Below, piece by piece: positions 16,038 to 23,174 of a stretch of DNA of 30,205 bases. The position numbers were made by a program, and so were the translations under genes. The first letter of the stretch is position 1; each line of letters begins with the position of its first letter. The stretch comes from CAYXDO01 sp964463485. GTDB taxonomy: Bacteria > Myxococcota > Kuafuiibacteriia > Kuafuiibacteriales > Kuafuiibacteriaceae. A model generated the notes under the pieces. The model was not told where the DNA came from, did no database searches, and saw nothing but the letters and a program-made list of their open reading frames with translations. The stretch covers positions 1 to 30,205 of the forward strand of contig CAYXDO010000143.1 of NCBI GenBank assembly GCA_964463485.1, given 5' to 3'.

Positions 16038-16877
16038 CTACGCGCGATACGTGACGCGACCGAGGGTGATGACGGCTTCGCGGTTGACCGAGCTCGTGAA
16101 GTAAGCTTCGCCGCTGCCTACGCGCCAAAAGTCGGTCGCGATCGAATCTCCGGGAAAAACGGGTTTCGAGAAGCGACCCTCGAAGCTGACGAGTCGCTCC
16201 GGGTCCCCCTGACACAGGGCTCGCATGGCTGCGCGGCCTGCGTGGGCAAAGGTGCACAAGCCATGCAGGATGGGTTTGGGAAAGCCCACCCGGGTGGCGA
16301 TGGCTGGATCCGCGTGAATCGGATTCATGTCGAAGGATCCCAGGCGGTACAAGAGCGCCTGAGTAGGCTGAGTTGCCATCTCCACGTGTTCGTCAGGCGC
16401 TTTTCCTTCAGGCGGAGCGTACGCTTTCGCGTCTGGTCCACGGGGGCCCCCGAACCCGCCTTCGCCTCGATAGAATATCTGCCACTCCGTGTCGAAGACC
16501 GGCTGATGGTTCTCGTCGACGGTCTTCGTCGCGATCACGGCCAGCGCGCCCTTGCCTTTGTCGTAGAGCGCCTCGACGGTCGCGGTCGTCGAGAGCGTAC
16601 CGCTCGGGGGGATCGGCCGGTGGATCTCGAAGCGTTGCGCGCCGTGTACGAGCGTCAGCATGTTGCCACCGAGCGCGAGCAGAGACTCATGCAGGGGTGT
16701 GTAAGCGGGAACGACCGAGTAGCTCGGGAGGACTTTCGGACCGCGACCCTCGTACAGGAGGTCGAGCTCGTCGATGGTTGCGCCCGCTCCGAGCGCGTAC
16801 AAGATGACATCCCGCTCCGAGTAGCGGTGGACCCGCGGACCAAAGGACTTACCGACGACATCGAGTTGAAACGCCAC
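16038..16877 (-). CDS. MaoC-type 2-enoyl-CoA hydratase
   Basis: A 279-residue double hot-dog enoyl-CoA hydratase 2, like the hydratase part of eukaryotic multifunctional enzyme 2 or bacterial MaoC dehydratases. It would add water to trans-2-enoyl-CoA to give (R)-3-hydroxyacyl-CoA. The N-terminal half is the non-catalytic hot-dog. The C-terminal half carries the hydratase-2 signature YRLGSFDMNPIHAD near residue 185, followed by GFPKPILHGLCTFAHAGRA. The Asp, Asn and His of the D-x-N-P-x-H active site are present. GSFD in place of the common SGDY/SGDW spacing is slightly unusual. Expressed ahead of the membrane-anchored CNB-domain gene. Confidence 0.9.
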   Translation of the reverse strand: MAFQLDVVGKSFGPRVHRYSERDVILYALGAGATIDELDLLYEGRGPKVLPSYSVVPAYTPLHESLLALGGNMLTLVHGAQRFEIHRPIPPSGTLSTTATVEALYDKGKGALAVIATKTVDENHQPVFDTEWQIFYRGEGGFGGPRGPDAKAYAPPEGKAPDEHVEMATQPTQALLYRLGSFDMNPIHADPAIATRVGFPKPILHGLCTFAHAGRAAMRALCQGDPERLVSFEGRFSKPVFPGDSIATDFWRVGSGEAYFTSSVNREAVITLGRVTYRA

Positions 16878-17012
16878 GATCTACCTCCAATTCGCGTCCA
16901 AGCGCGAGCTTGGCCTCGTACCGCGACCGCGCGGACGCGGCAATCCACGAATGCGAGAAGTCGCCCAACGGCTACTACCCCTTCGGTTGCGACTCTGGCG
17001 GGGCTGGAGTAG
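16878..17012. promoter_or_regulatory. Divergent intergenic region, hydratase / gatB operon
   Basis: About 135 bases between the minus-strand hydratase operon and the plus-strand gatB operon. It must contain or adjoin two promoters. No consensus -35/-10 pair or repeat stands out. GGAG at 17006-17009 is the likely ribosome site for gatB. Confidence 0.3.
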
Positions 17013-18482
17013 TTGAACGGCGTGCGTTCCCTCGCCGAGGCTTTGGAGACCTTCGAGCCGGTGATTGGGCTCGAGGTTCACTGTCAGCTCTTGACGGAAT
17101 CGAAGATCTTCTCTGCTTCGTCTGCCCGTTTCGAGCCGCGTCCGAACCACGCGATCGACACGTATTGCATCGGACTCCCCGGCGTGCTTCCGAAGCTCAA
17201 TCGGGCCGTGGTGCTGCTCGGGCTCAAAGCAGGCCTCGCGCTCGAGTGTCGAATTCGGCAGCAAAGTATCTTTGCGCGGAAGCACTACTTCTATCCGGAC
17301 CTTCCCAAGGGCTATCAGATCTCCCAGTATGACCGACCGCTCGCCGAACACGGCAGGCTCGAAGTCGACACCGACGACGGCGACACGAGAGTCGTCTCCA
17401 TTGTTCGTATTCACCTGGAGGAGGACGCCGGCAAGAACGTACATGACGAAGCGAGCTCCTTCACCAAGCTCGACTACAACCGATCCGGAGTCCCGCTCGC
17501 GGAGATCGTCACCGGTCCCGATCTTCGGAGCGCAGGTGAAGCTGCGCGAGCCTTTCGCACTCTGCACGGAATCCTCGTCGCCATCGGTGTGTGCGATGGC
17601 AACATGCAGGAGGGTTCACTTCGCGCGGACGCCAACGTCTCGATTCGGCCCAAGGGTCGCGAAGCTTTCGGCACGCGAACGGAAATCAAGAATCTCAACT
17701 CGTTTCGATTCCTGGAGCAGGCCGTGGAGTCGGAGATCCTCCGGCAGGCGCGCTTGGTCATCGAGGGCGGATCGGTGACTCAGGAAACTCGCCTCTTCGA
17801 CAGCGTCAAGAAGGTCACACGGACGATGCGGAGCAAGGAGGAGGCGCACGACTACCGCTATTTTCCCGATCCCGATTTGCCTCCGCTCGACATCCCCGAG
17901 AGTTGGATCGAGGAGGCCCGGAGCTCTCTCCCGGAGCTCCCGAGGGCTGCAGCGCGGCGCTACCGCGAGCTGGGGCTTGGCGCTGAGGTCGCGTCCCTGT
18001 TCTCCGAGGACCGAAGAGTCTCCGCGTTTTTCGACCAAGCGATCGGGCACTGGCCTCTTGGCGCGGTCCCGATCGCCAATCTCGTCCGTGGCGAGATTCT
18101 CCGGGAGCTCAAGGACTCGGCGGTCGAGACACCCATTCGCATTCGGCCCTCCGACGCGGCCGAGCTGTCGCGAGCAAAGGAAGAAGGCCGAATTTCGTCC
18201 ACCCAGCTGAAGAAGATCTTCGTCGCGATGTGGCACGAGTCGAAGTCCCTGGAGTCGACGCTCGCGGAGGAGGGATCGCAGGTCGCGGACTCGTCCACGC
18301 TCGAGCCCGTCGTTGCTGAGTTGGTGAGTGCTTTTCCAAAGGAACGTGTCGAGTATCAGAAGGGAAAGACCAAGTTGATCAGCTTTTTCATCGGTCAGGC
18401 CATGAAACGCACCGGAGGCAAGGCCAGCCCGGAGGTTCTTCGGGACCTCCTGATTCGGCACCTCGGAGGACCCACCTCGTGA
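17013..18482 (+). CDS. gatB: Aspartyl/glutamyl-tRNA amidotransferase subunit B
   Basis: A 489-residue GatB, the kinase/transamidase core subunit that, with GatA and GatC, converts Glu-tRNA(Gln) and/or Asp-tRNA(Asn) to the amides. Signatures are FEPVIGLEVHCQLLTESKIF at the N-terminus, RKHYFYPDLPKGYQISQYDR near 90, ANVSIRPKG with EIKNLNSFRFLEQA (near 210-235), and DYRYFPDPDLPP near 285, followed by the YqeY-like C-terminal tail domain. Length is normal. The start is uncertain: TTG at 17013 lies very close to the GGAG, while GTG at 17022 is an in-frame alternative. GatC and GatA are not adjacent. First gene of a four-gene overlapping operon. Confidence 0.95.
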   Translation: MNGVRSLAEALETFEPVIGLEVHCQLLTESKIFSASSARFEPRPNHAIDTYCIGLPGVLPKLNRAVVLLGLKAGLALECRIRQQSIFARKHYFYPDLPKGYQISQYDRPLAEHGRLEVDTDDGDTRVVSIVRIHLEEDAGKNVHDEASSFTKLDYNRSGVPLAEIVTGPDLRSAGEAARAFRTLHGILVAIGVCDGNMQEGSLRADANVSIRPKGREAFGTRTEIKNLNSFRFLEQAVESEILRQARLVIEGGSVTQETRLFDSVKKVTRTMRSKEEAHDYRYFPDPDLPPLDIPESWIEEARSSLPELPRAAARRYRELGLGAEVASLFSEDRRVSAFFDQAIGHWPLGAVPIANLVRGEILRELKDSAVETPIRIRPSDAAELSRAKEEGRISSTQLKKIFVAMWHESKSLESTLAEEGSQVADSSTLEPVVAELVSAFPKERVEYQKGKTKLISFFIGQAMKRTGGKASPEVLRDLLIRHLGGPTS

Positions 18483-19474
18483 GCTCCTTTTTCACCGTCC
18501 GATACTCATCGGGCAAAGTCACACTTCTCGATCAGACTCGGCTTCCTGGCGAGGAAGTTTATGTGGAGCTCGGAACGGTCGAGGACGTTGCGCGGGCGAT
18601 CGAGACGCTCGTCGTCCGCGGTGCGCCCGCGATCGGCGTCACCGCCGCGTTCGGAATGGCGCTCGCCGCGCGAACTGGACACCCTTTGAACGAGGCTCAC
18701 GAGCGGCTCGCGCGGACGCGGCCCACCGCGGTGAATCTATTTTGGGCGCTTTCGCGGATGAAATCCAAGTGGTCGCTGGGCGTCGAAGCTCTCGAGCGAG
18801 AAGCCCAACTCATCTACGACGAAGATGCCGAGGCTTGCCGCAAGATCGGCGAGCTCGGCCAAGGGTTGATTCCCGACGGCGCCACCGTCCTTACGCACTG
18901 CAATGCCGGCGCGCTGGCCACTTCCGAGCACGGCACGGCGCTCTCGGTGATTCGCGCGGCGCACCGGGCCGGAAAAAAGATCAGAGTCTTCGCCGATGAG
19001 ACTCGGCCGGTGCTCCAGGGAGCCCGGCTGACCGCGTGGGAGCTCATGAAAGACGGGATCGACGTCACGATCATTCCGGACGGGGCAGTAGCCCATTTTC
19101 TCGGTCGAGGGGTTCTCGATTGTGCGGTCGTCGGCGCCGATCGAATCGCGAGGAACGGTGACTTTGCGAACAAGATTGGGACGCGAGGTGTGGCGTGCCT
19201 CTTTCGGGCGCACGACCGCATGCTTTACTGCGCCGCGCCGTGGTCCACCGTCGACCTCGCGCTGGCGAGCGGGGACGAAATTCCAATCGAAGAGCGAAGT
19301 CCCGACGAAGTCACGACCCTCGCGGGCGTGCGGGTGGCTCCCGTCGGTGCCAAGGCCCGAAATCCTGCGTTCGACGTCACGCCTGCCGGTTGGATCGGCG
19401 GCATCGTCACGGAGCGAGGATTCACTGGCAAAGACGTTGCTGCCGGTTTGGCCCGGCTCGCGGAGGTCGAGTGA
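18479..19474 (+). CDS. mtnA: S-methyl-5-thioribose-1-phosphate isomerase
   Basis: A 331-residue MtnA of the methionine salvage pathway, converting methylthioribose-1-phosphate to methylthioribulose-1-phosphate in the cytoplasm. Landmarks are TLLDQTRLPGEEVY near the start, VRGAPAIGVTAAFGMAL near 43, the catalytic cysteine in LTHCNAGALAT (about C141), IRVFADETRPVLQGARLTAW and the catalytic aspartate in VVGADRIARNGDFANKIGT (about D221). The family relation to eIF2B-alpha is normal for this enzyme, but the C141/D221 pair marks a true isomerase. It starts with GTG in a 4-base GTGA overlap with gatB. No other methionine-salvage gene is next to it. Confidence 0.95.
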   Translation: MSSFFTVRYSSGKVTLLDQTRLPGEEVYVELGTVEDVARAIETLVVRGAPAIGVTAAFGMALAARTGHPLNEAHERLARTRPTAVNLFWALSRMKSKWSLGVEALEREAQLIYDEDAEACRKIGELGQGLIPDGATVLTHCNAGALATSEHGTALSVIRAAHRAGKKIRVFADETRPVLQGARLTAWELMKDGIDVTIIPDGAVAHFLGRGVLDCAVVGADRIARNGDFANKIGTRGVACLFRAHDRMLYCAAPWSTVDLALASGDEIPIEERSPDEVTTLAGVRVAPVGAKARNPAFDVTPAGWIGGIVTERGFTGKDVAAGLARLAEVE

Positions 19475-20205
19475 GCTTGAGAACCAACTGGCGGCGGGGA
19501 GACCGATTCCTCGTCCGCTACAAGGACGAGTCCATCGTGGTGGTGGACAAGACCGCTCCGCTGTTCACGGTGGCGCCGCCGTCGGGTAAAGGTCCCGACC
19601 TCATTCGGCTGCTTCGTGAGTTCTTCGGGCCTCGGCGTCGTTCGCCGCTGTTCGTCGTGCACCGGCTCGATCGGGTCGTGAGCGGCCTCCTGGTCGTCGC
19701 CCGAACGAAGACCGCCTTCGATCGTCTCGTGGACCAGTTTCGTATTCACGACGTAGAACGACGGTATTTGGCCGTTGTCCGCGGCCGATTGGAGCGCGAG
19801 GAGGGCACGTACGAGAGTCAGCTCACGGTCGACCCCAGAACTCTCCGAATGTACTCGGACCCGGAAGGAGAGAAGAGGGCGGTCACCCACTACCGGGTTC
19901 GCGATTGGCTTCCCAGCGCGACGCTCGTCGACGTGGAGCTCGAGACGGGCGCTCGAAATCAGATCCGCGTGCACTTCGCGGAGGCTGGGCACCCGCTGCT
20001 CGGAGAGCGGAAGTATCTCGACGACGAAGATCCGGACTCGCGTTCCGTGCAAGGGCGGGAACGAATCTTTCTGCACGCGAGGGTGCTCGGCTTTCGCCAC
20101 CCGACGTCTGGTGAGCACATGCGGTTCGAGTCTCCTCTTCCGCCAGACCTCTCGAGGTGGCTTCGAAGCGTCTCTGTTCGTCGTCGCCGCAGGGCCCGGC
20201 GATGA
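19471..20205 (+). CDS. RluA-family RNA pseudouridine synthase
   Basis: A 244-residue pseudouridine synthase of the RluA/RluC/RluD group, predicted to isomerise uridine in rRNA or tRNA. It has YKDESIVVVDKTAPLFTVAP, the catalytic HRLDRVVSGLLVVARTK motif (catalytic Asp about D67) and the later ARNQIRVHFAEAGHPLLGERKY that completes the family signature. The GTG at 19471 overlaps the mtnA stop as GTGA and gives a compact protein without the S4-like N-terminal domain found in many relatives; a longer open frame runs upstream to 19195, but it lies inside mtnA. The C-terminal RRRRRARR tail is basic. The target site is not predictable. Confidence 0.92.
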   Translation: MSLRTNWRRGDRFLVRYKDESIVVVDKTAPLFTVAPPSGKGPDLIRLLREFFGPRRRSPLFVVHRLDRVVSGLLVVARTKTAFDRLVDQFRIHDVERRYLAVVRGRLEREEGTYESQLTVDPRTLRMYSDPEGEKRAVTHYRVRDWLPSATLVDVELETGARNQIRVHFAEAGHPLLGERKYLDDEDPDSRSVQGRERIFLHARVLGFRHPTSGEHMRFESPLPPDLSRWLRSVSVRRRRRARR

Positions 20206-21488
20206 TGATTTGGGCCTTTCTGGGTCTGGTCGTTTCAGGCCCAGAGAATTCGAGCCCGCCGCTACCGATCCCTCCCCGACCCATTTTGGTGACGGTCGAC
20301 GACTTACCGCTCGTCGACCCCGATCGTCACCCCAAAATGGCCGATCGCAAGCAAATCACCGAGGAGATGCTCGCGGCGCTGGCCAAGCATCGAATCCAGG
20401 CGGTAGGTCTCGTGACGTTCTCGAGGGTTCGGTGGGGCGACGAGGCGCTCTTGACGACCTGGATGTCTGCTGGCCATGAGCTCGGAAATCATTCGTTCGC
20501 CCACCTCGACCTCGCGGCGACTTCCACAGAGACCTATATTCTGGACATCGAGCGAGGGAGGGCCGCCCTCGAACGCGTCACTGGGAGACCCATTCGGTTT
20601 TTTCGCTACCCATTCCTCTCCGAGGGTGAGACCGAACCCAAGCTCGTCGCGGTTCAAGAGTACCTGACGCGATCCGGTCAGCGGTCGCTTCCCGTGACGA
20701 TCGATGACCAAGACTGGTCTTTCGAGCCTCGATATCATGGCCTGCGTACGATCGACGGGAAGCTCCCGCCCGACAAGGAGGTCGCCGATCGAGCTCTCAC
20801 GGAGGAGTATCATACGAGCCTGCGCATGGCCGTACGGCACCACGAGCGAAGGGGGGACGACCTGCTCGGCCGACGCGCGCCTCAGATCTTGTTACTCCAC
20901 GGAGGCGAAGTGAGTGCGAAGAACTGGGACGGGTTGTTCACCTGGCTGGAGCAAACCGGGCACCGTTTTGCGACGGTCGACGAGGTCCTCGCCGATCCGG
21001 CGTTTTTGGACCCCGACGGCTCGAAGTTCGTCGGCCAACTCGGGATATCGCTTTGGGACCGAATCCGAGTGGTCCGTCGAGATCGGGCGATTCGGCAGGA
21101 GATTTCTGGGTTGCTCCAGGATCAAGTCAGCGCCTGGAATCGAGGTGACGTTCGGGTCTTTTGCTCGGCCTACACGGAGGACGCAACGTTCGTCTCTCCG
21201 GCCGGACTGACACGCGGCCGCGCGGGGATTCAGGAGAGGTACTCGAAGAAGTACTCGACCAAGGAGCTCATGGGGACCCTCTCCCTGCGTACGATCGAAA
21301 CACGGCTTCACCAGGGGTTCGAGGTCTCTCGATTTGGAGACGCCGAGCCAAGCCGAGTGCACGGAGCGACGGCGGTGCTCGAGTGGAAGCTCGAGTACCC
21401 ATCGAAGCCCGCCGCCAGCGGCTGGTCACTCATCACGCTGATTCCGACCGCGACCGGGTGGCGCATCACTCAGGACGCCTCGATGTGA
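20202..21488 (+). CDS. Polysaccharide deacetylase with NTF2-like C-terminal domain
   Basis: A 428-residue protein starting at the ATG that overlaps the upstream stop (ATGA). The first 13 residues are hydrophobic and could be a short signal or anchor. A NodB/polysaccharide-deacetylase domain spans about 28-270: LVTVDDLP with the metal and catalytic aspartates D33/D34, HELGNHSFAH with H97 and H101 as metal ligands, and FRYPFLSEGE. ILLLHGGEVSAKNW supplies the late His motif. A SnoaL/NTF2-like domain of about 125 residues follows (VSAWNRGDVRVFCSAYTEDA). That domain often adds a small-molecule-binding pocket. Substrate unknown; peptidoglycan or N-acetylated sugar is the family default. Confidence 0.88.
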   Translation: MMIWAFLGLVVSGPENSSPPLPIPPRPILVTVDDLPLVDPDRHPKMADRKQITEEMLAALAKHRIQAVGLVTFSRVRWGDEALLTTWMSAGHELGNHSFAHLDLAATSTETYILDIERGRAALERVTGRPIRFFRYPFLSEGETEPKLVAVQEYLTRSGQRSLPVTIDDQDWSFEPRYHGLRTIDGKLPPDKEVADRALTEEYHTSLRMAVRHHERRGDDLLGRRAPQILLLHGGEVSAKNWDGLFTWLEQTGHRFATVDEVLADPAFLDPDGSKFVGQLGISLWDRIRVVRRDRAIRQEISGLLQDQVSAWNRGDVRVFCSAYTEDATFVSPAGLTRGRAGIQERYSKKYSTKELMGTLSLRTIETRLHQGFEVSRFGDAEPSRVHGATAVLEWKLEYPSKPAASGWSLITLIPTATGWRITQDASM

Positions 21489-21497
21489 ACCCATGAG

Positions 21498-21528
21498 ATA
21501 CGCGGCTTCGCGGCGTATGTCTTTCTCT
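21498..21528 (+). terminator. Rho-independent-like terminator after the gatB operon
   Basis: ATACGC (21498-21503) pairs with GCGTAT (21513-21518), with inner pairing in GGCTTCGCG, and the stem is followed by the pyrimidine-rich GTCTTTCTCT. It lies 9 bases past the stop of the deacetylase gene, the last gene of the gatB operon. Confidence 0.55.
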
Positions 21529-21541
21529 AGGTGAGCGCTTC

Positions 21542-22735
21542 GTGCTAGCCCAAGTTGTGTCGTTCAGACAGGGGCAGCTTCGTTGTTGGTTGTTGGTCGT
21601 GCTCGTCGCTTGTTCGTCGGAGTCGGTATCCAATCCCGACGTTGGCGCGGGGCCGGTCGATGCGGGCCCGATCGACGCAGCCGAGTCGGGGATGGACGTT
21701 GGCGTCCTGGATGCGACGAGCGTCGACGCTGGGGCTCTTGATTCGGGCGTGCGTCCGCTCGATCCGGTCTGGGTCTCGTCGGTGGGTGTGCCTCCGACGG
21801 ATCCGGACGATCGCTGGGGCGCCGAGGCGGTGGTGGCTGGCGATCGAATGATCTTGTTCGGAGGGTCGCAGTATCCGGCTGGGGACGTGGCGCGCGAGCT
21901 GTGGTCGCTCGACTTGGGCACGGAGGCTTGGGCGCCGCTCGCGCTCGACCGGGCTCCGGCCGCTCGCTATTGCCACTGTCTGACCTTCTTGCCGGACCAG
22001 GAGCAGGTCCTCCTCATCGGAGGGCGTGATGGAGGCGGCCCGTTGCCGCGCGGCGCATGGACTTTCCACGTCCCAACTCAGACCTGGCAGGCCATCGGCG
22101 GGACGGTGCCGGCGGGGGTCATCGGCTGCGGAGCGGTCTGGGTACCTACTCATCCAGACGGACCACGCGCGGTGGTCTTCGGCGGCGGAGGTGCCTCTGG
22201 CTTCGATCGGCTCACGTACACGTACGACCCGGAGCTTCGTGAGTTTCAGACCGTGCGAACCTCGAGCTCGCCGCCGGTTCGCCAAGATGGGATGATGACC
22301 TTCGACCCGACTCACGGCGGACGGGTGCTCCTGTTCGGCGGATCGAGCCGAGTGTTTCCGCCTGAGACTGCGGAGCCGCTCGATGACTTGTGGGCCTTCA
22401 ATGGGATCGACTGGGCACGAATTCCGGCCACCGGTCCGCGCCCGAGCCCGAGGAGGTACGCAGCCGACGCGTTCGATACGAATCGCAACGAATGGGTGCT
22501 TTTCGGAGGCACGGAGGAGGTGGGCGATTTCGGTGATTTGTGGGTCTACCACGCGGATTCGGAGACCTTCGAGGAGCTCACTTTCAGGTCCGAGTCCGGA
22601 ACGGGTCCGTCCGCTCGAGCGTTCGCCAGCTTCGTATACGATTCGGCGAGAGATGAGTTCCGGCTGTTCGGAGGGTTTCAGCAACCCGATTTTCGGGCGC
22701 TCGTCGACGGGTGGACTTTGCGTCTCAGGCCCTGA
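21542..22735 (+). CDS. Kelch-repeat lipoprotein
   Basis: A 397-residue outer-surface or periplasmic lipoprotein. A hydrophobic segment WLLVVLVAC has a lipobox (LVAC) at about residue 24. An Asp/Gly/Ala-rich spacer (residues about 30-70, with repeated VDAG/IDAA/LDAT units) is typical of myxobacterial lipoproteins. Six kelch blades follow, each marked by a hydrophobic stretch ending in a double glycine and a later aromatic pair: MILFGGSQYP, VLLIGGRDGG, AVVFGGGGAS, VLLFGGSSRV, WVLFGGTEEV and FRLFGGFQQP. This predicts a six-bladed propeller, probably a binding scaffold. The GTG start has AGGTGAG about 8 bases upstream. Confidence 0.87.
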   Translation: MLAQVVSFRQGQLRCWLLVVLVACSSESVSNPDVGAGPVDAGPIDAAESGMDVGVLDATSVDAGALDSGVRPLDPVWVSSVGVPPTDPDDRWGAEAVVAGDRMILFGGSQYPAGDVARELWSLDLGTEAWAPLALDRAPAARYCHCLTFLPDQEQVLLIGGRDGGGPLPRGAWTFHVPTQTWQAIGGTVPAGVIGCGAVWVPTHPDGPRAVVFGGGGASGFDRLTYTYDPELREFQTVRTSSSPPVRQDGMMTFDPTHGGRVLLFGGSSRVFPPETAEPLDDLWAFNGIDWARIPATGPRPSPRRYAADAFDTNRNEWVLFGGTEEVGDFGDLWVYHADSETFEELTFRSESGTGPSARAFASFVYDSARDEFRLFGGFQQPDFRALVDGWTLRLRP

Positions 22736-22744
22736 TCGGTCGGA

Positions 22745-22768
22745 GGCCACGGGGGCGCTCCCGCGGCC
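22745..22768. terminator. Hairpin after the kelch lipoprotein gene
   Basis: GGCCACGGG (22745-22753) can pair with CCCGCGGCC (22760-22768), a 9-bp stem with one mismatch and a 6-base loop, starting 9 bases past the kelch stop. No strong U-tract follows. Confidence 0.4.
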
Positions 22769-22801
22769 CAACGCCGGTGAGGGGCCGGCAGCGAACCCTC
22801 G

Positions 22802-22828
22802 TTGACAGGCAGGCGCGCCCTGTTGCAA
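22802..22828 (+). promoter_or_regulatory. Candidate tRNA promoter
   Basis: TTGACA (22802-22807) is a perfect -35 hexamer. The best -10 match is TTGCAA at 22823-22828 (15-base spacing), which is weak. Start of the tRNA would be at 22845. The position fits, but the -10 is only a guess. Confidence 0.4.
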
Positions 22829-22844
22829 CGTCGCTCGACCACGA

Positions 22845-22883
22845 GACCCCGTAGCTCAGTTGGATAGAGCGACGGTTTCCTAA
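22845..22883 (+). tRNA. 5' half of tRNA-Arg (CCU), interrupted in the anticodon loop
   Basis: The acceptor 5' strand GACCCCG (22845-22851), TA, D stem GCTC with loop AGTTGGATA and GAGC, G26, anticodon 5' stem ACGGT (22872-22876) and loop TTCCTAA (22877-22883, anticodon CCT at 22879-22881) are all canonical. The expected 3' anticodon strand ACCGT and the variable, T and acceptor 3' parts are missing: the sequence continues CCCACCCGGGGCG and no T-arm follows. So only the 5' half is present. The junction matches the start of the accessory region, indicating that this is the attachment site of an integrated element. Confidence 0.85.
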
Positions 22884-23174
22884 CCCACCCGGGGCGTTTA
22901 TTCCAGCCAACGAAAGCTAACAGAAGGTTCGGAAATCGTTGGGTTTTCTCCATAGCTTCGCGATGGTCGGTTTAGCTGGTTTTGACTCGTTTTTGCTCAT
23001 TTTAGGCACAAATTCGGCACAAGCTCGGCACAGTCGTTGGAGCACATACGGAATGAGTGCGGGATCTGGGTGCGGCGGCTTGAAGGGAGTGCAAGCCACC
23101 TGGAAAGTGCTCGGACCGGACCGAAGGTGTGGGCGGTCCAACAAAGGCCCTCGGGTTACTCAGCTTTCGGTTAC
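22884..23174. other. Left end of integrated element (putative att/arm region), no clear gene
   Basis: About 290 bases between the broken tRNA and the ATPase frame. It is less GC-rich than its surroundings near 22970-23010 (TTTTGACTCGTTTTTGCTC). I see no convincing gene here. It holds phased GGCACA repeats (23005-23032) and a pair of GGTTACTCAG repeats (23154-23163, 23169-23178, centres 15 apart). A minus-strand frame ending near 22917 could be a remnant of a short protein, but nothing supports it. Confidence 0.55.
23005..23032 (+). repeat. Three GGCACA repeats with 11-base phasing
   Basis: GGCACA starts at 23005, 23016 and 23027, exactly one helical turn apart, with similar flanks (AATTC, AGCTC). 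Read on the other strand each is TGTGCC. Short, evenly spaced direct repeats a hundred or so bases from a tRNA integration point are the usual look of tyrosine-integrase arm-type binding sites. Confidence 0.6.

Noticed and set aside
21545..22828. 427-codon antisense frame opposite the kelch gene
   Set aside because: No motif, Arg-rich composition, and the plus-strand kelch repeats are convincing.
22925..22940. Possible T-arm (GGTTCGGAAATC) of the missing tRNA half
   Set aside because: The flanking bases do not form the 5-bp T stem, and there is no acceptor 3' strand after it.
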